From: JBPCOB01 sp051000715
Lineage (GTDB): Bacteria; Actinomycetota; Actinomycetes; JALYNC01
Direction: 5' to 3'
Length of the DNA: 7,867 nt
NCBI GenBank assembly: GCA_051000715.1
Contig: JBPCOB010000278.1
Coordinates: 1-7,867 of the forward strand
Part shown: in pieces, positions 1-6,860 of the stretch
How the letters are laid out: each line of letters begins with the position of its first letter
Numbering within the stretch: position 1 is the stretch's first letter
The notes under the pieces: generated by a model
Databases searched by the model: none
Told to the model about the DNA's origin: nothing
The model's input: only the letters and a program-made list of their open reading frames with translations
Translations under genes and position numbers: made by a program

Positions 1-66
1 CACGGGGACCTCATCGGCGGAGAGGTCGCCGGGCGTGGCGTGCCCGGGCCGTCGTCCACCGGGTTG
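1..66. other. Left-edge non-coding stretch downstream of the first SDR gene
   Basis: This short GC-rich stretch follows the SDR stop codon on the minus strand. I see no gene start with a convincing ribosome binding site. A GTG at 59-57 opens a minus-strand frame to the window edge, and so does an ATG at 13-11, but neither has a well-spaced Shine-Dalgarno sequence and the encoded residues are unremarkable. The SDR frame stays open past its stop, but that frame contains no start codon early enough to make a gene. What lies beyond the left edge is unknown. Confidence 0.4.
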
Positions 67-852
67 TCAGGCCCCCTGGCCGAGGTTACGCATCAGGCCG
101 CCGTCGATATAGTAAGACGAGCCCGTCACGTAGTCGCTGTCGCTCGACGCCAGGAACACCGCCAGCCGGGCAATCTCGGCCGGCTGCGCCGCCCGCTTGA
201 ACGGGATGCTCTGCACCTGCTTGTCGAGCAGCTCGGGGTCGTCAATGGCGGCCTGGTTGAACGGGGTGAGCACCATGCCCGGGCCCAGGTTGTTGACGTT
301 GATCCCTAGAGGTGCGAGCTCCAGTGCGAGGGTGCGGGTGAGGTTGCGTACCGCGCCCTTGGAGCAGTCGTAGTCGGACCCACCGGCGTTGGGGATCTCC
401 TCGTGCACCGAGGTGACGTTGATGATCTTGCCGCCCTCGCTCCCGGCCGCCTTGCGCTCCTGGATGTAGCGCCGGCAACAGAAGAACGCGCCGTAGAGGT
501 TGGTGCGGATGGCCTTGTCGAAGACCTCGGTGGACAGCTCCGCGACCGGGGTTCCGGACGCGTCCACGCCGGCGTTGTTCATGAGGATGTCCACGCCGTC
601 AAAGGCACGCATGGCCTGGTCGAAGATCGAAGCTACTTGGGTCTCGTCGCTGATGTCGGCCTGGACGACGATCGCCCGCCGACCGGCGGCCTCCACGCTC
701 GCCTTGGTGCTCGCCGCCCCCTCGGCGTCCTCGAGGTAGTTCACCACGACGTCGGCGCCCTCCTTGGCGAACTCGATCGCCGTTGCCTGGCCGATCCCCG
801 AGTCCGCACCGGTGATGACCGCCACCTTGCCGTCCAGCCGTCCTGTCGCCAT
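67..852 (-). CDS. SDR-family NAD(P)-dependent oxidoreductase, glucose-1-dehydrogenase-like
   Basis: A 261-residue classical short-chain dehydrogenase, the usual family length, expected to be a cytoplasmic homotetramer or dimer oxidising an alcohol or sugar with NAD(P). Visible motifs: the dinucleotide-binding TGADSGIG at residues 14-21, Asp66 in the ADIS segment (adenine ring), NNAG at 92-95, Asn118, Ser148, and the catalytic Tyr161-x-x-x-Lys165 (YDCSK). These give a complete Asn-Ser-Tyr-Lys tetrad. The PG at 191-192 and the C-terminal IDGG at 249-252 are typical of the glucose-1-dehydrogenase-like branch, and the end is natural, so the gene is intact. The ATG start has GAGGAG at 860-865, seven bases upstream. 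It begins only 20 bp after the GH15 stop on the same strand, so the two are probably co-transcribed. The substrate is inferred: many SDRs annotated as glucose dehydrogenases act on other polyols or ketones. Family call is firm, substrate is not. Confidence 0.93.
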   Translation of the reverse strand: MATGRLDGKVAVITGADSGIGQATAIEFAKEGADVVVNYLEDAEGAASTKASVEAAGRRAIVVQADISDETQVASIFDQAMRAFDGVDILMNNAGVDASGTPVAELSTEVFDKAIRTNLYGAFFCCRRYIQERKAAGSEGGKIINVTSVHEEIPNAGGSDYDCSKGAVRNLTRTLALELAPLGINVNNLGPGMVLTPFNQAAIDDPELLDKQVQSIPFKRAAQPAEIARLAVFLASSDSDYVTGSSYYIDGGLMRNLGQGA

Positions 853-872
853 GTCCTTGCTCCTCGCTCGTG

Positions 873-2681
873 TCAGTTGTCCTGGGCCGAGAACGCCTCA
901 GTGAGGCGCCAGGCGGCGTTGATGAGCCCGACGTGGGAAAACGTCTGCGGGAAGTTGCCCAGCAACTCGCCGCTGTCCGGGTCGGCCTCCTCGGACAGGA
1001 GGCCCAGGTCGTTCGCGTGACTAGTGGCGCGGCGGAACCAGTCCTCGGCGCGCTTCGTCTCGCCGGCCAGGGCGAGGCACTCGACCAGCCAGTAGGTGCA
1101 GATCAGAAAGCCGCTCGGGTCGCTCGGCCACCGGCGTACCAGACCGCCAGCACCGAGCTCGCGCTCGATCGCCTCGATCGTCGCCCACATCCTCTCGTCG
1201 GTTGCGGGCAGGAAGCCGACGACCGGGAGCAGGAGAACCGAGGCGTCGAGGGAGTCGGAGGCGAAGGCGCCCGTGTAAGCGCCGGCCTCGGGGCTCCAGG
1301 CCTGCTCCACGACCGCGGCGTGCACCTCGTCCCGCGCGGCCGCCCAGCGAGCCGGGTCGGCGCCCTTGCCGAGCCGCGGAGCCAGCCGTACAGCCCGGTC
1401 CAGAGCGACCCAGCACATGACCTTCGACGACACGTACTGACGCTGCTTATCTCGGGCTTCCCACATGCCGGCGTCGGGCTCCGCCCACCCTTCGGCGGCA
1501 CGGTCGGCCAGTATGACCAGCAGCTCCTGAGCCGGACCGTCCAACTCGCCGAGCTGATCTGCCAGCACGTTGGCGGCGTCCAGCACCTCTCCGAGCACGT
1601 CGAGCTGCTTCTGCTCCCACGCCTGGTTGCCAACCCGGACGGGCCGGCTGTCGCGGTAGCCGGCCAGGTGCTCCAGGACGTGCTCGGTGAGGTCGCGCTC
1701 GCCTTCGACGCCGTACATGATCTGGACCAGCTCCTGGCGGATGTGACCGGCGGCGTTGGTGAACCAGTCGAACAGGCGGCTGGGCTCGTCGGGGCAGGCC
1801 GCGATCCACAGCGCCCGGATCGTCAGGCTCAGGTCGCGCAGCCAGGCGAAGCGGTAGTCGAAGTTGAGCTCGCCTCCCATCCGCTCGGGCAGCGAGGTGG
1901 TGGCGGCGGCCACCACGGCACCGGACGGGGCGTAGGTCAGCCCCTGCAGCACCAGCGAGCTTCGGCGGACCAGGTCCGGGAAGCGGCCGTTATAGCTGGA
2001 GTGCTGCCCGGCCCAGTCCTCCCACGTGCCGATGGTGTCCTCGATCGTCGGCTCGCCGGCCGCCGAGCTCGGCGCGTCGCCGAACGCCGGCGCGTACGCG
2101 AGCCGGAACTCGACGGTGTCACCGGCGGCCACCGGGAACCTGGCCAGCACCGAGCCGTCCGCGCACCGCAACGGTACAGAGCCGGAAACGGTAAGCCGGA
2201 CCGGCCCACCGCGGGCCTCGACGCCGCAGGCGCTCGCCCGCAGGTGCGGCTCGGTGCGCCCGTACTCCATCCGAGGAGCGAGGTCGCTGTGCATCTCCAC
2301 GACTCCTTGGCGGCCCTCGACCCGGCGGATGATGAGGTGCGGGCTGCGCAGACCGAGCTCGTGTCCCCGGGCCCCCGGCTCGAGCGCCAGCGCGTCGGTT
2401 ACCGCCACTTCGCCGCGGTCGGTACGGAACACGGTCCGCAGGACCAGGCTGTCGCCGACGTAGCTGCGTTGGGTGGTGAAGGCCCCGACCGGCTGGAGCA
2501 GCCAGTGGCCGGCGTCGGGGTCGAGCAGCCGGCCCAGTACGGACGGGGAGTCGAAGCGCGGAACGCACCACCAGTCGATCGACCCCTGCCGGTCGACGAG
2601 CGCGGCGCAGTGGCAGTCGGAGAGGAACCCGTAGTCGCCGATGGCGGGCTGCCGGCGACCACGATCGGCGGATGGGGGCAC
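873..2681 (-). CDS. Glycoside hydrolase family 15 protein (glucoamylase/trehalase-like)
   Basis: A 602-residue inverting alpha-glycosidase of family GH15, whose bacterial members include glucoamylases, glucodextranases and mycobacterial-type trehalases. No signal peptide is visible, so it should act in the cytoplasm on trehalose or an alpha-glucan. With the GTG start chosen here, the N-terminal beta-sandwich opens with IGDYGFLSD at about 14-22 and GSIDWWCVPRFDSP at 33-46. The (alpha/alpha)6 barrel carries DYRFAWLRD at 275-283, WEARD with the likely general-acid Glu408, SKVMCWVALDRA at 419-430, LLSEE with the likely general base at Glu564/565, and GNFPQTFSH at 575-583. All the usual blocks are present, so it should be active. 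The start was chosen because GTG at 2681 lies six bases after a strong Shine-Dalgarno sequence; a TTG at 2741 would add 20 Arg-rich residues and looks less likely. It precedes the SDR gene by 20 bp. Trehalase and glucoamylase activity cannot be told apart from the sequence alone. Confidence 0.93.
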   Translation of the reverse strand: MPPSADRGRRQPAIGDYGFLSDCHCAALVDRQGSIDWWCVPRFDSPSVLGRLLDPDAGHWLLQPVGAFTTQRSYVGDSLVLRTVFRTDRGEVAVTDALALEPGARGHELGLRSPHLIIRRVEGRQGVVEMHSDLAPRMEYGRTEPHLRASACGVEARGGPVRLTVSGSVPLRCADGSVLARFPVAAGDTVEFRLAYAPAFGDAPSSAAGEPTIEDTIGTWEDWAGQHSSYNGRFPDLVRRSSLVLQGLTYAPSGAVVAAATTSLPERMGGELNFDYRFAWLRDLSLTIRALWIAACPDEPSRLFDWFTNAAGHIRQELVQIMYGVEGERDLTEHVLEHLAGYRDSRPVRVGNQAWEQKQLDVLGEVLDAANVLADQLGELDGPAQELLVILADRAAEGWAEPDAGMWEARDKQRQYVSSKVMCWVALDRAVRLAPRLGKGADPARWAAARDEVHAAVVEQAWSPEAGAYTGAFASDSLDASVLLLPVVGFLPATDERMWATIEAIERELGAGGLVRRWPSDPSGFLICTYWLVECLALAGETKRAEDWFRRATSHANDLGLLSEEADPDSGELLGNFPQTFSHVGLINAAWRLTEAFSAQDN

Positions 2682-2687
2682 GGTCAA

Positions 2688-2699
2688 CCTTCTCCCCCT
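2688..2699 (-). promoter_or_regulatory. Strong ribosome binding site deciding the GH15 start
   Basis: Read on the minus strand this is AGGGGGAGAAGG, six bases before GTG at 2681. It is purine-rich and well placed, and it favours that GTG over the in-frame TTG 60 bases upstream, which has no comparable site. Confidence 0.75.
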
Positions 2700-2756
2700 G
2701 GTCTTCCATCCGGGAACCTGGCGCCGGCTACGTTCGCACAACTGACAGAGGTGCCA

Positions 2757-2798
2757 GCAGACGACCGTGGGCGGCCGATGCCACCCACGGTCGTCTGC
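2757..2798 (-). terminator. Long perfect hairpin, probable terminator of the secreted-protein gene
   Basis: Two perfectly complementary 15-base arms (2757-2771 and 2784-2798) can form a stem. After one C-A mismatch three further pairs close a four-base loop (2776-2779). It starts 20 bp downstream of the stop of the 440-residue secreted-protein gene and lies upstream of the GH15 gene. No T-run follows on the minus strand, which is common for actinobacterial terminators. Its position suggests it separates the two transcription units. A role as a two-way terminator, mRNA-stabilising stem or protein-binding palindrome is also possible. Confidence 0.7.
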
Positions 2799-2818
2799 CT
2801 TCGGCCTGGCCCGTCGGG

Positions 2819-4141
2819 TCAGCGGGCGAAGGACCCCCGGGTCTCCACCTGCGCTCCGGGAATCGGCTTCACCAGGTCCTCGGCCGGCATCGTCGCCGTG
2901 AAGCCGATGACCGGGCAGTTGATCAGTACGTTGGTCGAGCCGAACGGCGTACCGAACGGTCCGGTGATGAGGTCAGGCCGGGTCGCCACCAGGTTCAGCA
3001 GCTTGAACTCGTCGGTCTGGCGCTTGTTGAGACCCAGGCGGACGGCCTTGTCCGTCCACTGGCCGAAGTTCGCCTCCCACAGCGGGCTGTAGGCGAACTT
3101 GCGGTGCGGGTCGTTCAGCGTCGGGAAGTCGCCCTGGATGTTGAGTGCGTCCCCGCCAACCTGCAGCGCGCGGATCAGGTCGGTGTTGCCCAGCGAGGCG
3201 TCCTCGGCCGCGTGGCCGTCGAGGATCAGGTGGGCCAGACCCTGAGCCTCAGGGTTGTTTCGACCGGTCTGGCCGTTGACGAACGGGAAGATCCGCTCAC
3301 GGGCCGAACCGAGGAAGTCGTCGCCGCCCCTGAACGGTGTCTTGCCGAGCAGCGGGACGAAGGTCGCCCGCTCCAGCGTTGCGGTCACCGGGTCGTTCGA
3401 CTCGGTGCTGATGTAGAGAATCGGCTTGCCGGAGTCGAAGCCCCGGATCATCAGCAGCTCGACCGAAGGCGCGAAGAAGCGCCCAGGCCCGGCCGGCTTC
3501 GCCGGGTTGATCTTCAGCACCCGGTCCGCGGTGTTGGAGTGGTGTACGACGTCCCACGGGCCGTCGCCGACCGCCACGATCGGGGCGTTGTAGACGGTGG
3601 TCGAGCCCTTGAACCGGATGAAGGGGCTGTAGTTGGCGTCGGCCACGCCGCCCGGCTTGGCGACCGCGGGCGGGAAGCCCTTGGGCCCGGCCTTGAGGAC
3701 GCGGGTGGGGCCGAAGTTCGGGACGCCCTCGAAGTTGGTGATCGCCTCGCCGAACTTGTTGCCGGCCGGCACCGTCTGGGTGACGTCCTGGACGCAGGTG
3801 GCGCAGCCGATGCTGAGGTTGTTCAGCTTGGGTGCGAAGTTGAGGTTGAGGTCGCGGGCCGCCCCCTCCTCGGATGCCTCGGTGAGGATGTACCACACCC
3901 GCTTGCCGTCGTAGTTGCCCTTGTGCAGCGGCAGGGTGACGCTGAAGTGGTTGAAGTTCACCTGGACCGTGCTCTCCAGGATGATCTTACTGATCGGCAG
4001 GATGCCGGTCGTCTGCCCGGGTACCGCGGCTGGGCGGGCAGCCGGGCTCGGACCGGCCGTGGCCTGGCTGTAGGCGATGAGGGGGACGGCGAGCGCCACA
4101 CTGGTGACAACCGCCAAACTGGCGAGCTTGCGTCTTTGCAT
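2819..4141 (-). CDS. Conserved-looking secreted protein of unknown function
   Basis: A 440-residue protein whose function I do not recognise. A Sec-type signal peptide is clear: basic MQRRK, a hydrophobic stretch at about 7-25, and a likely cleavage after Ala29 (ATA|G). An Ala/Pro-rich linker follows to about residue 45. The mature part looks like one or two compact mainly beta domains with many short motifs of the kind seen in conserved families: NFNHFSVTLPLHKG at 62-75, a CxxC pair (Cys113, Cys116), VVHHSNTADRVL at 198-209, ARERIFPFVNGQTG at 280-293, and a late single Cys409. The His and Cys clusters could bind metal or form a disulphide. No membrane anchor or catalytic signature is evident. 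The ATG has AAAGG upstream (about seven bases). Strong codon bias, a signal peptide and a hairpin just past the stop support a real, intact gene. It is transcribed away from the exported FAD oxidase gene, across a shared 204-bp region. Confidence 0.88.
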   Translation of the reverse strand: MQRRKLASLAVVTSVALAVPLIAYSQATAGPSPAARPAAVPGQTTGILPISKIILESTVQVNFNHFSVTLPLHKGNYDGKRVWYILTEASEEGAARDLNLNFAPKLNNLSIGCATCVQDVTQTVPAGNKFGEAITNFEGVPNFGPTRVLKAGPKGFPPAVAKPGGVADANYSPFIRFKGSTTVYNAPIVAVGDGPWDVVHHSNTADRVLKINPAKPAGPGRFFAPSVELLMIRGFDSGKPILYISTESNDPVTATLERATFVPLLGKTPFRGGDDFLGSARERIFPFVNGQTGRNNPEAQGLAHLILDGHAAEDASLGNTDLIRALQVGGDALNIQGDFPTLNDPHRKFAYSPLWEANFGQWTDKAVRLGLNKRQTDEFKLLNLVATRPDLITGPFGTPFGSTNVLINCPVIGFTATMPAEDLVKPIPGAQVETRGSFAR

Positions 4142-4345
4142 GTACCGACCTTTCGAGTGGTGATGCCGTGGGCGGCGGGTCCGTTCTCCTCACTTCTCGA
4201 CCGGGCTGGTCCGAGTGCCACACAATCAGCCCGACCAGCGACCGGGCACTACCCGGGCGGCACCTTCAGATCTCCGTAAGAACGCCGTCGGGATGCGGCC
4301 ACCGGTTAGCGCGAACGCGTCGGCCGCGTCGGCCGTCCCAGTGGC
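4142..4345. promoter_or_regulatory. Divergent control region between secreted protein and FAD oxidase genes
   Basis: This 204-bp non-coding gap must hold the promoters for both flanking genes; I cannot assign clear -10/-35 boxes. Repeats seen: GACCGGGC occurs directly twice (4199-4206 and 4240-4247). GGGCTG at 4203-4208 is complementary to CAGCCC at 4227-4232, and CTGGTC at 4206-4211 to GACCAG at 4233-4238. Together these make a loosely palindromic cluster that could be an operator. Near the plus-strand gene the nine-base unit CGCGTCGGC is tandemly repeated (4316-4324, 4325-4333). The FAD oxidase ATG has no good Shine-Dalgarno sequence, so leaderless or weak translation is possible. Confidence 0.45.
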
Positions 4346-5914
4346 ATGACAGCCACCGGTTTGGACCGCCGCCGCTTCCTGCAGCTGGCGTTCGGGACCA
4401 TCGCGGCCGGCGCGGTGGGCGGCTGCACGTCCGGCCGAACCAGCACTCCCGCCGCTCCCGCGGTCCCGACCGGGCGGGCGGCACCGACACCCGGTTCTTC
4501 GGGTTCGCCCGACTGGGCGGCGCTGCGATCACGGCTCGCCGGCTCGCTGGTCAGGCCGGGCGAACCGGCGTACGCCGCGGCCAGCCGCATCTACAGCATC
4601 CGCTTCGACAGTGTGCAGCCGGCGGCCATCGCCTATTGCGCTTCCGCCACGGACGTGGCGAGGACGGTGGCCTTCGTCCAGGAGCACGACCTGCCGCTGG
4701 CGACGCGCGCCGGCGGGCACTCCTACGGGGGCTGGTCCACCGGTCCCGGGCTCGTGCTCGACGTGACCCGGATGGCAACCGTCACCGTGAGCAGGTCACC
4801 CGGAACGGCGACGGTCGGGGCGGGCACCCGACTTCTCGACGTGTACGCGCGACTGGCGGCGGCCGGCGTCGGCATTCCGGCGGGTTCGTGCCCGTCGGTG
4901 GGGATCGCCGGGCTGACCCTGGGCGGCGGGATCGGCGTACTCGCCCGGGGGTGGGGACTCACCTGCGACAACGTCGCCGCGGTGGAGATCGTCACCGCCG
5001 ACGGGCGGGTCCGCCGCTGCGACCCGGACCACGACGGCGACCTGTTCTGGGCCAGTCGGGGCGGCGGAGGCGGCAGCTTCGGCGTCGTGACGTCGTTCAC
5101 CTTCCGCACCCGGCCGGCGCCCGAGGTGTCGACCTTCTACCTGCGCTGGCCGCTCTCCGCCGCGGCCGAGGTCGTGGCCGCCTGGCAGCCGTGGGTCACC
5201 GCCGCCGAACCGGCACTGTGGTCGACCTGCAAGCTGGCCGGGGCGCCCGGCTCGGCCGGCCGAGTGGTGGTGGCCGGTACGTGGATCGGCGCCCCGGGCA
5301 CCCTTCCCGGCGTACTGGGAAGGCTTACCTCGCAGCTCGGCTCGGCCCCTACGGCGCGCAGTAGCGGGCGGCTGAGCTATCTGCCGGCCATGCTGTTCGA
5401 GGCCGGCTGCGCGGACCTGGGGCTGGCGGCCTGCCACCTGCCGCCGAACGGTGGCCTGGAACGGCAGCGGTTCGCCGCCACGTCGCACCTCGTGTCGGCA
5501 CCGCTGAGCGCGGCGGCGATCTCCACCGCCGTCAGTCAGGCGGGAGCCGCCTCGGCAGTGCCGGGCCTGGTCGCGGGCGGGCTTTCCCTGGATTCCCTCG
5601 GCGGGGCGGTGAGCGCGCTCGCTCCGGGGGCGACGGCCTTCGGGCACCGCGACGCGCTGTTCTCGTTGCAGTACACCGCGGTCTGGCGGCGGGGTCCGTC
5701 CGACAACTGCGCGGCGTACGTCCGCCGTTTCCGCGCCGCCATGACACCGCAGGTCGGCAACGCTGCTTACGTGAACTACCCGGACACCGCGATCCCGGAC
5801 TTCGGGTCGGCGTACTGGGGTGCGAACTATCCAAAGTTGCAGGCGGTCAAGAGGCAGTACGACCGGCACGAGGTATTTCGCTTTCCGCAGTCGGTGCGAC
5901 CGGCCTCGGCGTAA
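4346..5914 (+). CDS. Tat-exported FAD-linked oxidase lipoprotein, berberine-bridge-enzyme-like
   Basis: A 522-residue flavoprotein of the VAO/berberine-bridge family, expected to oxidise a sugar, alcohol or aromatic substrate and pass electrons to oxygen, giving peroxide. The N-terminus has a twin-arginine motif (RRRFLQL, 8-14), a hydrophobic stretch and a lipobox ending AVGGC with Cys27, so export folded by Tat and lipid anchoring outside the membrane are likely. A Pro/Thr/Ala-rich linker (about 30-55) follows. The FAD-binding_4 domain spans about 90-260: RAGGHSYGGW holds His125, GSCPSVGIAG holds Cys182, then LGGGIG and a Gly-rich RGGGGGSFG at 238-246. His125 and Cys182 sit where bicovalent members bind FAD. 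The C-terminal BBE segment has AYVNYPD at 474-480 and YWGANYPKLQ at 490-499, then FRFPQS near the end. Length and motifs are complete. The ATG was chosen because it puts seven residues before the twin arginines, though no strong ribosome site precedes it. The substrate is unknown. Confidence 0.93.
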   Translation: MTATGLDRRRFLQLAFGTIAAGAVGGCTSGRTSTPAAPAVPTGRAAPTPGSSGSPDWAALRSRLAGSLVRPGEPAYAAASRIYSIRFDSVQPAAIAYCASATDVARTVAFVQEHDLPLATRAGGHSYGGWSTGPGLVLDVTRMATVTVSRSPGTATVGAGTRLLDVYARLAAAGVGIPAGSCPSVGIAGLTLGGGIGVLARGWGLTCDNVAAVEIVTADGRVRRCDPDHDGDLFWASRGGGGGSFGVVTSFTFRTRPAPEVSTFYLRWPLSAAAEVVAAWQPWVTAAEPALWSTCKLAGAPGSAGRVVVAGTWIGAPGTLPGVLGRLTSQLGSAPTARSSGRLSYLPAMLFEAGCADLGLAACHLPPNGGLERQRFAATSHLVSAPLSAAAISTAVSQAGAASAVPGLVAGGLSLDSLGGAVSALAPGATAFGHRDALFSLQYTAVWRRGPSDNCAAYVRRFRAAMTPQVGNAAYVNYPDTAIPDFGSAYWGANYPKLQAVKRQYDRHEVFRFPQSVRPASA

Positions 5915-5924
5915 AGGGCTCGGC

Positions 5925-5989
5925 CGGCCACCGAACAACGCGGCCTTCGACTACTCCACGGATGACGAGGCCCTGTCAGTTCGTGGCCG
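5925..5989. terminator. Possible two-way terminator between convergent genes
   Basis: The 84-bp gap between the convergent FAD oxidase and SDR genes contains outer arms 5925-5936 and 5979-5989 that pair except for one bulged base. It also contains inner arms GGCCT (5942-5946) and AGGCC (5968-5972). The nested arms could fold in transcripts from either side. There is no T-run and the loop is large, so this is a tentative call based mainly on position. Confidence 0.35.
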
Positions 5990-5998
5990 TGGGGTGAC

Positions 5999-6847
5999 TT
6001 ACGGAGCCGCTTCGTCGTCCGGTACCCGGGCTGCGGCGACCCGCCGCCCGACGGCGGCCAGCCGAGCGGCGCTGAGCCCGGTCGAGACGTCGAGGACCAT
6101 CCGCAACGGTTGCATCTGCAGGAGCCGGGCCAGCCCCACGACCCGAGGGACGGCGACCGTGCGTGACCAAGGTCGACGCAGCGACCTCTCGACGGCGGCG
6201 GCGACCCAGGCCGCGGGCACCCCGGGCGAGAGAACGCTCTCCGGCTCACCCTCGGCGGGTTGGTAGCCGCGCGACCGGGCCAGCCATTCGGTGCGGACCG
6301 GTCCCGGGTTGACCGAGTGGACGAGTACGCCGCGGTGCCAGAGCTCCCGCCGGAGTCCCTCGACGAACCCGTCCACGGCGTGCTTCGTCGACGAGTACAC
6401 CGTCAGCGGCGGCAATGACACCCAGGCGGCGCCGGAGGACATCATGACCACGTCGCCGGAGCCACGGGCGAGCATGCCCGGCAGCGCCCGGCGGGTCAGG
6501 TCGACCAACGCGACCACGTTCGTCGCGTAGAGCCGCTCGACGTCTTCGCCCGACATGTCCTCGACAAGCCCTTCCCAGCCGATGCCGGCGTTGTTCACCA
6601 GTACGTCGATCCGACCGTGGCGGGCCAGAACTCCGTCGATGAGCGCCGCCCTGTCGCCCGGGTCCGTTACGTCGCAGACCTGCGTCTCCACTCCAGGGGT
6701 CGCGGCGGCCAACGCCGCGAGCCGCGCCCCGTCGCGGCCGCAGCCGACCACCGTGGCGCCGGCCCGGACGAGTCGCTCCGTGGTCGCCCGGCCGATGCCG
6801 GCGTTGGCTCCGGTCACCACGACTACCCGACCGCGTACCGTCCGCAC
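5999..6847 (-). CDS. SDR-family oxidoreductase with C-terminal extension
   Basis: A 282-residue short-chain dehydrogenase, cytoplasmic, substrate unknown. Motifs: TGANAGIG at 12-19, Asp59 in the CDVTD segment, NNAG at 85-88, Asn110, Ser138 (MMSSG), and catalytic Tyr151-x-x-x-Lys155 (YSSTK), followed by NPGPVRTEW at 180-188. Arg38 just after the second beta strand (GCGRDGARL) suggests NADP(H) preference. Unlike the other SDR in this window it lacks the C-terminal DGG signature. It ends in a roughly 60-residue segment with an amphipathic, Leu/Arg-rich stretch (about 232-272), as in SDRs that act on lipophilic substrates or near membranes; that last point is inference. The start is GTG at 6847 with GAGGAG at 6854-6859, six bases upstream. 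A 7-bp-arm inverted repeat lies immediately before that site. It is 116 bp downstream of the DUF1990-like gene on the same strand and convergent with the FAD oxidase gene. Family call is firm. Confidence 0.93.
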   Translation of the reverse strand: MRTVRGRVVVVTGANAGIGRATTERLVRAGATVVGCGRDGARLAALAAATPGVETQVCDVTDPGDRAALIDGVLARHGRIDVLVNNAGIGWEGLVEDMSGEDVERLYATNVVALVDLTRRALPGMLARGSGDVVMMSSGAAWVSLPPLTVYSSTKHAVDGFVEGLRRELWHRGVLVHSVNPGPVRTEWLARSRGYQPAEGEPESVLSPGVPAAWVAAAVERSLRRPWSRTVAVPRVVGLARLLQMQPLRMVLDVSTGLSAARLAAVGRRVAAARVPDDEAAP

Positions 6848-6853
6848 CTGAAA

Positions 6854-6859
6854 CTCCTC
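6854..6859 (-). promoter_or_regulatory. Ribosome binding site deciding the GTG start of the second SDR
   Basis: GAGGAG read on the minus strand, six bases before GTG at 6847. It supports a GTG start that places the cofactor-binding motif at the normal distance from the N-terminus. Confidence 0.7.
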
Positions 6860-6860
6860 G

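Noticed and set aside
403..1020. Plus-strand frame of 205 codons across the SDR/GH15 junction
   Set aside because: It spans the ends of two well-supported opposite-strand genes and has no ribosome site or recognisable motif.
870..3092. Very long plus-strand open frame (740 codons) opposite GH15
   Set aside because: It lies antisense to the GH15 gene, which carries complete family motifs. High third-position G/C on one strand removes stop codons in the opposite frames, and its residues are low-complexity and Arg/Pro/Gly-rich without a recognisable domain.
2672..4279. Long plus-strand open frame (535 codons) opposite the secreted-protein gene
   Set aside because: The minus-strand frame has a signal peptide, ribosome site and balanced composition; the plus-strand frame has none of these and crosses the intergenic hairpin and the divergent control region.
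4168..5364. Plus-strand frame of 398 codons overlapping the FAD oxidase gene
   Set aside because: It is a shifted reading of the FAD oxidase coding sequence, dominated by Arg and Gly, and the oxidase frame has all the family motifs.
4796..5938. Minus-strand frame of 380 codons opposite the FAD oxidase gene
   Set aside because: Antisense shadow caused by codon bias, Arg-rich with no domain-like segments, and it runs into the convergent intergenic gap.
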